A stretch of DNA of 64,000 nucleotides from Rhizobium sp. CF080 (GTDB lineage Bacteria; Pseudomonadota; Alphaproteobacteria; Rhizobiales; Rhizobiaceae): NCBI RefSeq assembly GCF_000282095.2, contig NZ_AKKC02000012.1:1-64000 (forward strand), read 5' to 3'. Below the pieces are notes generated by a model. The model worked only from the letters and a program-made list of their open reading frames with translations. It was not told where the DNA came from and did not search any database. Position 1 is the stretch's first letter. Every line of letters starts with the position of its first letter. Below are positions 24,750 to 33,561 of this stretch, piece by piece. The translations under genes were made by a program, and so were the position numbers.

Positions 24750-26398
24750 GGGGTTTCCTCCCGGGATCTTTCCGTCCCGGCCTCGTTTTTACCAGCGTGG
24801 TGCTGCCAGCCCTTGCCGGGCACGGCGGCGAGCAGTTCCTTCGTGTAGGTTTCCTTCGGCGAACCGAACAGCGAGGCCGGATCGCCCCGCTCGACGATGC
24901 GGCCGTTGCGCATCACCGCGATATTGTCGCAGATCTGGCTCGCGACCCTGAGGTCATGGGTGATGAACAGGATGCCGAAGCCTAGCCGTTCCTGCATGTC
25001 GGCAAGAAGCTTCAGCACTTGCGCCTGCACCGAGACGTCGAGCGCCGAGACGCTTTCGTCGGCGATCAGCAGTTCGGGTTCGACCGCGAGCGCCCGGGCG
25101 ATGCAGATGCGCTGCCTCTGGCCGCCGGAGAACTCGTGCGGGAAACGGGTCGCCGAGGCACGGTCGAGGCCGCAGGCTTCGAGCAGGTCGAGGGCGCGGG
25201 CCATCGCCGCCTTGCGGTCGAGGCCGTGGATGACCGGGCCTTCGGCGATGGAGTCGCCGACCTTCTGGCGCGGATCGAGCGCGGTATATGGATCCTGGAA
25301 GACGATCTGTACCTTGCGGCGTGCCTCGCGCAGCGCCTTGCCGTTGAGGCCGGCGAAATCGCCGCCGGAGATCAGGATATCGCCGCTTTCCGGCTGCACG
25401 AGGCGGATGACGCATTGCGCCAGCGTCGACTTGCCGGAACCGGATTCGCCGACCAGGCCCAGCGTCTCGCCGCGGCGGATGGTGATATCGACATCGTCCA
25501 CCGCCTTCACTATGCGGCCACCGCCGAAGAGGCCGGAGCGGGCGAAGGTCTTGACGATGTTTCTGGCAATCAGCACCGGATTGCCGAGGCCTTCGCGCTC
25601 CTTTCGCGGCGTCAGTGTCGGCACGGCTGCGAGCAGGCGGCGGGTATAGTCTTGCCTGGGATGGTTGAGGATTTCGTCGCGGGTGCCGATTTCGACCAGC
25701 TTGCCGGTCTGCATGACGGCGACGCGGTCGGCGATCTCGGCGACCACACCGAAATCATGGGTGATGAAGATGATGCCGGTATCGTGCTTCGCCCGCAGGT
25801 CGAGCATCAGCTTGAGAATCTGCGCCTGGGTGGTGACGTCGAGTGCCGTGGTCGGTTCGTCGGCGATCAGCACGGACGGATCGAGCGCAAGGGCGGTCGC
25901 GATCATCACCCGCTGGCACTGGCCGCCGGAAAGCTGGTGCGGATAGGAATGGTAGATCTGCTCGGGATTGGGAAGCTGCACTTCGCGAAAGAGGTCTATG
26001 ACCTTCTTGCGGATCTCCGCCTGGCTCAACGAGGTGTGGATGCGGAATGTCTCGGATACCTGCTCGCCGACCCGGAAGATCGGGTTGAGCGCGGCGGTCG
26101 GCTCCTGGAAGATCATGGCGATCCGCCGGCCCGTAATGTCCCGGCGGGTCGCCTCGTCGAGGGTCAGCAGGTCCTTGCCCTCGAACATCACCTTGCCTGC
26201 AGGCTTGCCGAGGTTGCGAGGCAGGAGCCCCATGGTGGCGAGTGCCGTCAGCGACTTGCCGGAGCCGGATTCGCCGACGATGCAGAGGATTTCGCCCTTG
26301 CTGACCGACAGTGACAGGTCCTCGACCGCGAAGGGGCGATCGGCTCCCCGCGGCAGCGGCACGCTCAGATGTTCGATCGAAAGCCGCTCGTTGCTCAT
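24746..26398 (-). CDS. Fused oligopeptide ABC transporter ATPase (DppD-DppF type)
   Basis: A 550-residue protein with two ABC domains: Walker A GESGSGKS twice, signatures LSGGQCQR and FSGGQRQR, Walker B ADEPTTALD and ADESVSALD. It energises the permeases at 28850-30620. The start at 26398 overlaps the creatininase-family stop, and its stop overlaps the RraA-like start, so all three are translationally coupled. The longer frame reaching 26578 is excluded by this overlap and by GC-driven antisense openness. Confidence 0.92.
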   Translation of the reverse strand: MSNERLSIEHLSVPLPRGADRPFAVEDLSLSVSKGEILCIVGESGSGKSLTALATMGLLPRNLGKPAGKVMFEGKDLLTLDEATRRDITGRRIAMIFQEPTAALNPIFRVGEQVSETFRIHTSLSQAEIRKKVIDLFREVQLPNPEQIYHSYPHQLSGGQCQRVMIATALALDPSVLIADEPTTALDVTTQAQILKLMLDLRAKHDTGIIFITHDFGVVAEIADRVAVMQTGKLVEIGTRDEILNHPRQDYTRRLLAAVPTLTPRKEREGLGNPVLIARNIVKTFARSGLFGGGRIVKAVDDVDITIRRGETLGLVGESGSGKSTLAQCVIRLVQPESGDILISGGDFAGLNGKALREARRKVQIVFQDPYTALDPRQKVGDSIAEGPVIHGLDRKAAMARALDLLEACGLDRASATRFPHEFSGGQRQRICIARALAVEPELLIADESVSALDVSVQAQVLKLLADMQERLGFGILFITHDLRVASQICDNIAVMRNGRIVERGDPASLFGSPKETYTKELLAAVPGKGWQHHAGKNEAGTERSREETP

Positions 26399-27234
26399 GA
26401 TGCCGCCTTTTCCTCTTGCGGTGAAAAGGCCGTCACCGAGCGCATGTCGCAGCGGCGCAGGTGCTCCACGAAACGGGCGCAGAAGCCGACGAGATGTTCG
26501 ACCATCTTCTCGCCCTTTTCGGCGCTCGCCAGCAACGGATCGCCGCCGAGCATGCCGTCGGCATTCACCTCGTCGCAATTGAGCGGCACATGCACCGGCA
26601 TGCCTTCGAACTGGACGTTGTTGACACCACCGGTCGGCAGGCCGAAGGCCTTTTCACGCACCGAGGGGCGGGCGAGGTCCATGCGCATCAGTTCGGGGAA
26701 GAGATGCAGGTAGATCGAGGTCAGCGGATCGCCGCCATGGCCGCGGGCCGCGGCGACCGAAGAGCCGTGCAGTTCCTTCCAGAGTGTATCCGGGATCGCC
26801 TGCCAGAGATTGATGAAGGCGACGGAAACCCCGCGCTCTGCACGGATGCGGCGGAGCGTCTGGTCGAAAAGCGGGGCATTACTGGTATGGCCGTTCAGGA
26901 TCAGGATATGCTCGATGCCGTGATCCAGAAAGGCGGTCACGGCGTCCTCGACCACGGCCGAGAAGGTCGAGGGCCGGAACTGGATGCCGCCCGGAATGGT
27001 CTTGAAGAAATCGGCATAGCCGAAGGGGATGATCGGCGCGACGATCGCGTCGGAGGCTTCCGCCACCTTTTCCGCCACCGCTTCGGTCAGCATGAAATCG
27101 CCCATCGGGGCGTGCGGTCCCTGTTCTTCCTGGCTGCCGAAGGGCAGCAGGATGACGGGCTTTTCGGAAAGACGTTCGCGGAACTCCGCGAACGTCATGT
27201 CCTTCAGCGCATGCTTGCGTTTGATGCTCATCAT
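26395..27234 (-). CDS. Creatininase-family protein with altered metal motif
   Basis: A 279-residue creatininase-fold protein. The metal block is GSQEEQGPHAPMGDF (residues 33-47): compared with the canonical GSxEQHGPHLPLxTD, the His ligand position holds Gln38 and the Asp is shifted by one. NGHTSN replaces NGHGGN. This subgroup occurs widely, but its reactions are poorly known, so the substrate is open. It begins at ATG 27234, overlapping the binding-protein stop, and overlaps the ATPase start downstream. Confidence 0.8.
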   Translation of the reverse strand: MMSIKRKHALKDMTFAEFRERLSEKPVILLPFGSQEEQGPHAPMGDFMLTEAVAEKVAEASDAIVAPIIPFGYADFFKTIPGGIQFRPSTFSAVVEDAVTAFLDHGIEHILILNGHTSNAPLFDQTLRRIRAERGVSVAFINLWQAIPDTLWKELHGSSVAAARGHGGDPLTSIYLHLFPELMRMDLARPSVREKAFGLPTGGVNNVQFEGMPVHVPLNCDEVNADGMLGGDPLLASAEKGEKMVEHLVGFCARFVEHLRRCDMRSVTAFSPQEEKAAS

Positions 27235-28808
27235 ACGAACTTGAAGTAATCGCCGTAGATGCGCATCTCGCCGTTCGGCTTGAACTTGAACTGGATACCG
27301 GCGCGGTGGGCGCAGTTATAGACGCTCTTCCACATGTAGTAGCCGGGCGTAACCTTCTGCCAAGCATCCGAAAGTTCCAGATAGGCTTTCTTGCGGTCCT
27401 CGAACTCGATCGCCTCGTCAAACTTCTTGCCGGCGGCCAGATATTCCGGCGTCGGATCCCAGGTCTTCCAGGTGGCGGTGGAGCGCGATGCGGTCGGACC
27501 CCAATCGAGCCACAGTGGCTGGTAGGGATCGCCAGGGATGAAGTCCGAGCTCATCGACATGTTCATCAGGTGGTAGGGACGGCGATAGACGAGTTCGAAA
27601 TTGTCGAGGATCTGCGCCTCGACGTTGATGCCGACCTCGCGCCATTGCTCGACCATGATTTCGGCCGCCGCTTCGTAGTTCGGATAATACTGGCGGGTGA
27701 TGTGCCAGATCAGCTTCTCGCCCTTGTATTTGGTCTTGGCGACCAGGGCCTTGGCGGCCGCGACGTCGTAGGGAAGCTTCACCGGCGCCTTCGGATCGTA
27801 GAACTTGCCGTATTCCGTAAAGTTGAACGGGACTGCCGGATGTTCCGTGGTGCCGTTGAACAGGGCCTGGACGATCGCGTTCATGTCGATCGCCTGGACC
27901 ATGGCATAACGCAGGTTCGGATCGACCAGCGGATTGTCAACCGGGTCCGGACGCGTGTTGAAGGCGAGGGCCGGATAGTTGTCGGCGAGAACGCGCTTCA
28001 GCGTGACGCCCTGGTATTTTTCGAGCGCGGCTTCCTGGTCGGTCGGAATGTTAACGATGAAGTCGAATTCCTTGGAGACGAGACCGGCCATGCGGGCGGC
28101 GAATTCCGGGACGATCTTCCAGGAGATCTGCTTGACCGGCGGCGGGCCGTCCCAATAGTCGTCGAAGGCTTCGAGAACCATGATTTCGCCGGAACGGAAG
28201 GTTGTCACCTTGTAGGGGCCGGTGCCGATCGGCTTCTGGCCGAATGCATCGACGCCGACTTCCATGTAGTATTTCTTCGGCACCACGAAGCCGATATAGC
28301 CGGTGAGCTTGCTCGGGATGTTCGGGTCCGGCCGCTCGGTCTCGATCTCGAACGTATATTTGCCGGTCGCCTCGACCCGCTTAAAGCCCGCGGTAAAGGT
28401 CTTGCCGCGCGGCTCGAACGGCTTTGCGCCCCAGAGACGTTCCGGCGACAGCGTGAAGACCGCGTCTTCCGCCGTCATCTCGGTGCCGTCGTGGAATTTG
28501 ACGCCTTCACGCAGGGTGAACTTCCAGACGGTGCCGTTCTGCTCCCATTTGGTGGCGAGTTTCGGCGCGAAGATCAGGCCGTTCTCGTCCTTGATGTAGT
28601 CGCGATCGACGAGGTTGTCGTAGAAATTCGGGAAGATACGGCGCGACGTGGTCGAGATGCCGTTGATCGTCGCCATATTGGCCCAGAGATTATCGACCGC
28701 GATATTGAGCGACGGCCGTTCCGCGGCATTTGCCTTCGGGAGGTTGCCCACCATCGACAGGGCCCCCGCTCCGAGAATGAGACTTCCCACTTCACGTCTT
28801 GTAAACAT
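27231..28808 (-). CDS. Oligopeptide-type ABC solute-binding protein, possible Tat substrate
   Basis: A 525-residue SBP_bac_5 protein with WKFTLREGVKFHDGTEMTAEDA and GTGPYKVTTF family blocks. The N-terminus MFTRREVGSLILGAGALSM has a twin-arginine-like motif (TRREVGSL) before the hydrophobic stretch, so folded export by Tat is plausible. It captures substrate for the 28850-30620 permeases. It is separated from the upstream permease by 41 bases, the longest gap in the operon. Confidence 0.91.
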   Translation of the reverse strand: MFTRREVGSLILGAGALSMVGNLPKANAAERPSLNIAVDNLWANMATINGISTTSRRIFPNFYDNLVDRDYIKDENGLIFAPKLATKWEQNGTVWKFTLREGVKFHDGTEMTAEDAVFTLSPERLWGAKPFEPRGKTFTAGFKRVEATGKYTFEIETERPDPNIPSKLTGYIGFVVPKKYYMEVGVDAFGQKPIGTGPYKVTTFRSGEIMVLEAFDDYWDGPPPVKQISWKIVPEFAARMAGLVSKEFDFIVNIPTDQEAALEKYQGVTLKRVLADNYPALAFNTRPDPVDNPLVDPNLRYAMVQAIDMNAIVQALFNGTTEHPAVPFNFTEYGKFYDPKAPVKLPYDVAAAKALVAKTKYKGEKLIWHITRQYYPNYEAAAEIMVEQWREVGINVEAQILDNFELVYRRPYHLMNMSMSSDFIPGDPYQPLWLDWGPTASRSTATWKTWDPTPEYLAAGKKFDEAIEFEDRKKAYLELSDAWQKVTPGYYMWKSVYNCAHRAGIQFKFKPNGEMRIYGDYFKFV

Positions 28809-28849
28809 CGTTCCACCTTCCCTTGTTCATTTATGTTCAAGCGGCATTT

Positions 28850-29689
28850 TCAAGTTGTTCGGGCACGCAGCATCGGGTCGAGGCGGTCACGCAGCCAGTC
28901 GCCGACGATGCTCATCGAAAGAGTGACGAGAAAGATGACCAGACCGGGCCAGACCGAGATCCACCAGGCGGTCGAGAGATAGTCGCGGCCGTCGCCGAGG
29001 ATCTGGCCGAGGCTGGTTTGCGGGGCCTGGATGCCTAGCCCTAAGAAGCTGAGCGAGGTTTCCAGAAGGATGATCTGCGGGAAGGTCAGCGTCACCTGGA
29101 CGATCAGGGCGCTCGCGACGTTCGGCAGCACATGTTTGAGATAGAGCCGGCCATTGCCGGCGCCGAGCGCGACGATCGCCTTGGCATAGGGCTGGTTGAT
29201 TGCCGACAGAACCACGCCGCGCGAAAGACGAGCGTATTTCTCCCATCCGAACAGGCCCATCAGGATGATGAACAGCGTCATGCTGTTGCCGAAGAAGGCA
29301 AGCAGCGTCAACGTGATCAGGATGAAGGGCAGCGACGCCTGGAAATCGACCAGCATCATCAGCACTTCCTCGATCCAGCCGCGGAAATGCGCCGCGATGA
29401 AGCCGATCGCCGAACCGAAGACGGCGCCGATGATCGTGCCGGCTATCGCCACCGAAAGCGACATCTGCAGGCCGGCGATCACCCTTGCCACCATGTCGCG
29501 GCCGATGCGGTCGGTGCCGAGCGGGAAGCTCGGATTGCTGCCGGTCATGAAGGCCGGGGGCTTCAGGCGGGCGAGCAGGTTCTGCTGCGACATGCCGTGC
29601 GACGTGAAGATATTGCCGACGATCGCGACGGACACGGCGATCGCCAGGATGACGATGGCGAAAACGAGAATGGGGGAAACGCGTTTCAT
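28850..29689 (-). CDS. Oligopeptide-type ABC permease, DppC-like
   Basis: A 279-residue inner-membrane protein with the OppC pattern FPLGTDRIGRDMVARVIAG, an EAA loop (GAGNGRLYLKHVLPNVASA) and a C-terminal LDPML. The start at 29689 is ten bases after the DppB-like stop. Pairs with 29700-30620. Confidence 0.91.
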   Translation of the reverse strand: MKRVSPILVFAIVILAIAVSVAIVGNIFTSHGMSQQNLLARLKPPAFMTGSNPSFPLGTDRIGRDMVARVIAGLQMSLSVAIAGTIIGAVFGSAIGFIAAHFRGWIEEVLMMLVDFQASLPFILITLTLLAFFGNSMTLFIILMGLFGWEKYARLSRGVVLSAINQPYAKAIVALGAGNGRLYLKHVLPNVASALIVQVTLTFPQIILLETSLSFLGLGIQAPQTSLGQILGDGRDYLSTAWWISVWPGLVIFLVTLSMSIVGDWLRDRLDPMLRARTT

Positions 29690-29699
29690 CTGCCGGCCC

Positions 29700-30620
29700 T
29701 CAATTCTGCACGCGGATGCGTGGGTCGAGGAGGCCGTAGAGCAGGTCGACGACGAGGTTGGCAAGCACCATCGTCACCGCCATGACCAGCACCAGCCCCT
29801 GCACGACCGCAAGGTCCCGCGAGGAAACGGCGGTCACCAACAGGCGCCCGACGCCCGGCCAGGCGAACACGGTTTCCACGACGATGGCGCCGCCGATCAG
29901 TTCGCCGAGATTGAGGCCGATGATGGTGACGAGCGGTATGCTGGCATTCGGCAGCGCGTGAAAAACGATGCGCTTCCAGTACCCGACGCCTTTGGCGGCT
30001 GCGGCGCGGATATAGAGCTTGTCCAGCACTTCCAGCATGGCCGAGCGGGTGAAGCGCGCCAGCGTGCCGGCCGTGAAGGTCGCAAGCGTGATGGCGGGCA
30101 TGATCAGGTGCCAGACGGTGCCGGTGCCGGAACTCGGCAGCCATTGCAGGCTCAAGGAAAACAGCAGGATCATCAGGATGCCGAGGAAGAAGTTCGGCAG
30201 CGCGAAGCCGAAAACGGCAGTGGCCATGATCAGGTTGTCGAAGGTCGAGCCGCGCTTAATAGCGGCGAAAATGCCGGCCGGCACGCCGATCAGGATGGCG
30301 CCGATATAGGAGAAAAGGCCGAGGATCAGCGTCCACGGAACGCGCTCGGTGATGATGTCGATGACCTCTCGGCCGTCGCGGTAGGAGATGCCGAACTGCC
30401 CGGTCGCCATCTGGATGACGTAGCGGAAATACTGGATCCAGAGCGGATCGTCGAGACGCCAGAGCTGGCGGAACTGCTCGACTTCCTCAGGCGTGGCATC
30501 GCCGCCGACAAGCGCCACGACAGGGTCACCCGAAGTTCTGAGCACCACGAATGCGAAAGTCACCACGAACCAAAGCGTCAGCACTGTCCGCAGGATTTTT
30601 AACAACCAGAAACGCGTCAT
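29700..30620 (-). CDS. Oligopeptide-type ABC permease, DppB-like
   Basis: A 306-residue inner-membrane protein: N-terminal helix, DppB extracytoplasmic segment (WRLDDPLWIQYFRYV) and a transport core ending LLYGLLDPRIRV. The ATG at 30620 was chosen over an in-frame TTG 13 codons upstream because GGAGCG lies four bases before it. First gene of the eight-gene operon; a UUCG-type hairpin sits in its leader, and LysR diverges at 30745. Confidence 0.9.
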   Translation of the reverse strand: MTRFWLLKILRTVLTLWFVVTFAFVVLRTSGDPVVALVGGDATPEEVEQFRQLWRLDDPLWIQYFRYVIQMATGQFGISYRDGREVIDIITERVPWTLILGLFSYIGAILIGVPAGIFAAIKRGSTFDNLIMATAVFGFALPNFFLGILMILLFSLSLQWLPSSGTGTVWHLIMPAITLATFTAGTLARFTRSAMLEVLDKLYIRAAAAKGVGYWKRIVFHALPNASIPLVTIIGLNLGELIGGAIVVETVFAWPGVGRLLVTAVSSRDLAVVQGLVLVMAVTMVLANLVVDLLYGLLDPRIRVQN

Positions 30621-30634
30621 TACGCTCCGTTTCG

Positions 30635-30648
30635 GGAGCCGAAGCTCC
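30635..30648 (-). other. C(UUCG)G tetraloop hairpin in the operon leader
   Basis: On the minus strand the leader reads GGAGCTTCGGCTCC: a five-bp stem closed by the extra-stable C(UUCG)G tetraloop, ending six bases before the Shine-Dalgarno of the DppB-like gene. It could protect the 5' end of the mRNA or tune initiation; no riboswitch fold is seen. Confidence 0.4.
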
Positions 30649-30744
30649 AGCTGTTCCAATTTTATTGTCGTTTTTTTGAAAACTAATCACGGGAATAAAT
30701 TATTATCTATTACAAAATCGCGGGGGCATTGATATCTTCCAGAT

Positions 30745-31683
30745 ATGAAATACGGCATCGAATTTCGTCACCTCCACTATTTCGCCTGTGTCGCCGAAGA
30801 GCTGCATTTCAGCCGCGCCGCCGACAAGCTCGGCATGGCGCAGGCGCCGCTCAGCCAGCAGATCCGGCAGCTTGAAGATCGCCTCGGCACCAAGCTGTTC
30901 CGCCGCACGACGCGCCGCGTGAAACTGACGCCGGCCGGAGAAATCTTCCTGCGCCACGCTCAGGAAATCCTAGGGGGCATCGACAGGGCGGTCACGCATA
31001 CCCGTTCCATTTCCGGTGACGATAGCGGAACGATTTCCGTCAGCGGCGTGCATGTGGCGCTGTCGCATGTGCTGCCGTTGGTCATTTCGGACTTTCGAAA
31101 ACGTTATCCGGCGATGACCGTCGACGTGCAGGTGCTCGGCACCGCGCAGCAGCTCGAACTGCTCCAGAACAGCAAGGTGCAGGTGGCCTTCATCCGGCCG
31201 ACCAACCCGGCGGGCTTCCTGAAGACCGAACATATTCTGGAGGAGGGATTTGTCGCGGTCCTGCCGAAGGATCACCGGCTAGCGAGCAAGAACGACCTGA
31301 CGGTCAAGGATTTCGCCGGCGAGCCGATCATCACCTACGCGCCGACGGTGGGGGCCAGCTATTACCACGCGATCATGGATGCGCTGCGCCGAGCCGGTGT
31401 CTATCCGGTCATCGTGCAGGAGGTTTCCCATACGCTGGCGATCGCGACACTGGTCGCGGCGGGCGTCGGGATCGCGATTGCCCCCTCCTGGCTGGCACAC
31501 AATCCGAGCCCTTATCTGGTCTACCGGCCGCTCGACGATATCCCGGCCGAAGTAGAACTGCTGGTCGCCTGGCAGGCGGAGGAGAAATCACGGATCGTGC
31601 TCGATTTCGTCGAAACGACGCGAAGGGTGATGGCTGAGGCCGGCAACAGTCTCGTGCGACGCGAGCTGTTCGAACCTGCCTGA
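30745..31683 (+). CDS. LysR-family transcriptional regulator, CbbR/BenM-like group
   Basis: A 312-residue LysR protein: HTH at residues 7-65 (FRHLHYFACVAEELHFSRAA, PLSQQIRQLEDRLGTKLFRR) and an effector domain. The N-terminal HLHYF...ELHFSRAA pattern is typical of regulators of aromatic and carboxylate catabolism. It diverges from the eight-gene amide/peptide operon across 124 bases, so it probably controls that operon. The AT-rich gap (ATAAATTATTATCTATTAC) could hold its site and the promoters. Confidence 0.87.
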   Translation: MKYGIEFRHLHYFACVAEELHFSRAADKLGMAQAPLSQQIRQLEDRLGTKLFRRTTRRVKLTPAGEIFLRHAQEILGGIDRAVTHTRSISGDDSGTISVSGVHVALSHVLPLVISDFRKRYPAMTVDVQVLGTAQQLELLQNSKVQVAFIRPTNPAGFLKTEHILEEGFVAVLPKDHRLASKNDLTVKDFAGEPIITYAPTVGASYYHAIMDALRRAGVYPVIVQEVSHTLAIATLVAAGVGIAIAPSWLAHNPSPYLVYRPLDDIPAEVELLVAWQAEEKSRIVLDFVETTRRVMAEAGNSLVRRELFEPA

Positions 31684-31808
31684 TCCTGCCTCGCCGCAAT
31701 TCGCCGGCGCGAAGTTTTCCCGGATTTCACGTCATGCGATGTGTATGGCGGCCGGATTTTCTGGCATAGCGCTGTCCTGACCTGTTTTGAAACTGGAGAG
31801 GAGATTCC

Positions 31809-32237
31809 ATGCTGACGATCAAGCGGTTGAGCCTTGAGGATGCGCGTGTGTTGATATCAGGCGCCCGCGCCAAGGCGGAGGAGATCAAGGTGCCGATGTG
31901 CATCGCCGTCACCGACGAATCCGGCCAACTGATTGCGTTCGAACGCATGGACGGCGGCAAGATCACCAGCACGATAATCGCCCAGGACAAGGCCTATACC
32001 GCGGCCGGTGCCAAGCGCACGACCGAAAGCTACGGCACCGCCAGCCAGCCCGGCAGCCCGGCCTATGGCATCAACTCGGCAATCGGCGGCCGCATTCTTG
32101 TGGTTGCCGGCGGCCTGCCGGTCGTGGTCGACGGAGATGTCGTCGGCGGCATCGGCCTCAGCTCGGGCACGCCGGCGCAGGATACGGAATGCGCCCAGGC
32201 CGGCGTCGATTTCTTCCTGAAATCACTGTCTGCCTGA
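31809..32237 (+). CDS. GlcG/HbpS-like protein
   Basis: A 142-residue protein of the GlcG/HbpS (haem-degrading family) fold: EEIKVPMCIAVTDESGQLIAFERMDG is split over two strands and a helix, and the Gly-rich GGRILVVAGGLPVVVDGDVVG and GIGLSSG follow. Members bind small ligands or haem and often sit beside catabolic operons without an assigned reaction. A strong GGAGAGGAG ribosome site precedes the ATG. It is 125 bases after the LysR gene on the same strand and may be an accessory to the amide/peptide catabolism. Confidence 0.82.
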   Translation: MLTIKRLSLEDARVLISGARAKAEEIKVPMCIAVTDESGQLIAFERMDGGKITSTIIAQDKAYTAAGAKRTTESYGTASQPGSPAYGINSAIGGRILVVAGGLPVVVDGDVVGGIGLSSGTPAQDTECAQAGVDFFLKSLSA

Positions 32238-32407
32238 TATTTCCGATCATCGGCCGGTCGCACTGCTTCCTTTGGGGCGCTGGTGATTTTCCGCCGGTTA
32301 TTCGGGTAATGGGTCTGGCGATCCTGGCTCGGCCAATTATAGTGGCCGGGCCGCGCCTTCTGCGGCATCACCCTCCAACCGCCCGAAGAACGCCCAAGGT
32401 TATTGCC

Positions 32408-33556
32408 ATGACGCTTGCCATTTCCGCCAAAGACATCGACGACAAGGCCCTCATCGAAGAGCTGAAGCAGTGGGTCGAGATCGAGACCCCGACGCTCGAT
32501 GTGGCTGCGGTCAATGTTCTGGCGGATCGGGTCGAGGCGATCGGCAAGGCGGCCGGTCTCGAGACGGAGCGGCTGCCGGGCACGCTCGGTTTTGGCGACA
32601 TCCTGGCGATCCGCTCGCCGCGTCCGGCCGGCAGCAACGAGAAGACGGTTTTGATTCTCGCGCATCTCGACACGGTGCATGCGGTCGGCGTGATCGACCA
32701 CCAACTGCCGCTGCGTCAGGAGGGGGACAAACTTTATGGCCCCGGCATCTACGACATGAAGTCCGGCGCGCTGATGGCGCTCGAGGCGATGAAACTCGCG
32801 GTCAGGCACGGGAGCAGGATGCCGATCGATCTGATCTTCGTTCCGGACGAGGAGATGGGCAGTCTCTCGTCGCGCGCCTTCATGGAAGAGGCGGCGAAGA
32901 ATGCGGGTTATGCGCTGGTGGTCGAACCCGCCCGCGATGGCGGCAAGGTCGTGGTCGCCCGCAAAGGGGTCGCCATGTACGACGTCACCGTGCGGGGACG
33001 TGCGGCACACGCCGGTGCAAGGCCTCAGGATGGCCGCAGTGCCATTCGTGCCGCAGCGCGGCTGGTTCTGGAGCTTGAGGCACTCAACGACACCGAGCGC
33101 GGTGTCACCGTGACGGTCGGCACGATCCAGGGCGGCACAGGCCGCAATACTGTGCCGGCGGAATGCCGCCTGCAGGTCGACGTTCGCGTGCCGGACGACG
33201 CAATCGCTAAAGAAGTCACCGGCAAGATCGAGGCGATGAAGCCTGTCGATTCGGATATCACCTTCGAAATCGACGGCCGGATGAACCGACCTCCCTTTGC
33301 GCAGTCGGAAGAGGGCAAGCGCCTCTTCGACGTGGCGGCAGAGATCGCAGACGGGCTCGGAATCAAGCTGGAAGGAATGGCGACCGGTGGCGGTTCGGAC
33401 GGCAATTTCACCGCGGCCCTCGGCGTGCCGACACTGGACGGTCTGGGTGCCGACGGCGCCGGCCCGCATACGTTCAACGAGCATATCTTCGTCAGCAGCG
33501 TAGCGCCGCGCACCGCGCTGCTCGCCAACCTGATGATCTCGCTGGACGCGAAATAG
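32408..33556 (+). CDS. M20-family metallopeptidase (CPG2/ArgE-like)
   Basis: A 382-residue cytosolic zinc hydrolase. Metal and catalytic residues are in order: HLDTVH (His86, Asp88), YDMKSG (Asp116), PDEEMGS (catalytic Glu148, Glu149) and a C-terminal His in GPHTFNEH; the dimerisation lid domain lies between. It resembles glutamate carboxypeptidase and acetylornithine deacetylase-type enzymes that cleave C-terminal Glu or N-acyl groups. It lies 170 bases after the GlcG-like gene, a gap in which I see only a weak hairpin. Position suggests hydrolysis of imported peptides or gamma-glutamyl products. Confidence 0.88.
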   Translation: MTLAISAKDIDDKALIEELKQWVEIETPTLDVAAVNVLADRVEAIGKAAGLETERLPGTLGFGDILAIRSPRPAGSNEKTVLILAHLDTVHAVGVIDHQLPLRQEGDKLYGPGIYDMKSGALMALEAMKLAVRHGSRMPIDLIFVPDEEMGSLSSRAFMEEAAKNAGYALVVEPARDGGKVVVARKGVAMYDVTVRGRAAHAGARPQDGRSAIRAAARLVLELEALNDTERGVTVTVGTIQGGTGRNTVPAECRLQVDVRVPDDAIAKEVTGKIEAMKPVDSDITFEIDGRMNRPPFAQSEEGKRLFDVAAEIADGLGIKLEGMATGGGSDGNFTAALGVPTLDGLGADGAGPHTFNEHIFVSSVAPRTALLANLMISLDAK

Positions 33557-33561
33557 GGGTC

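Noticed and set aside
25019..26314. A 431-codon plus-strand frame
   Set aside because: It mirrors the second fused ATPase gene; no ribosome site and biased composition.
27306..28982. A 558-codon plus-strand frame
   Set aside because: Antisense to the family 5 binding protein at 27231-28808, which has signal and family blocks.
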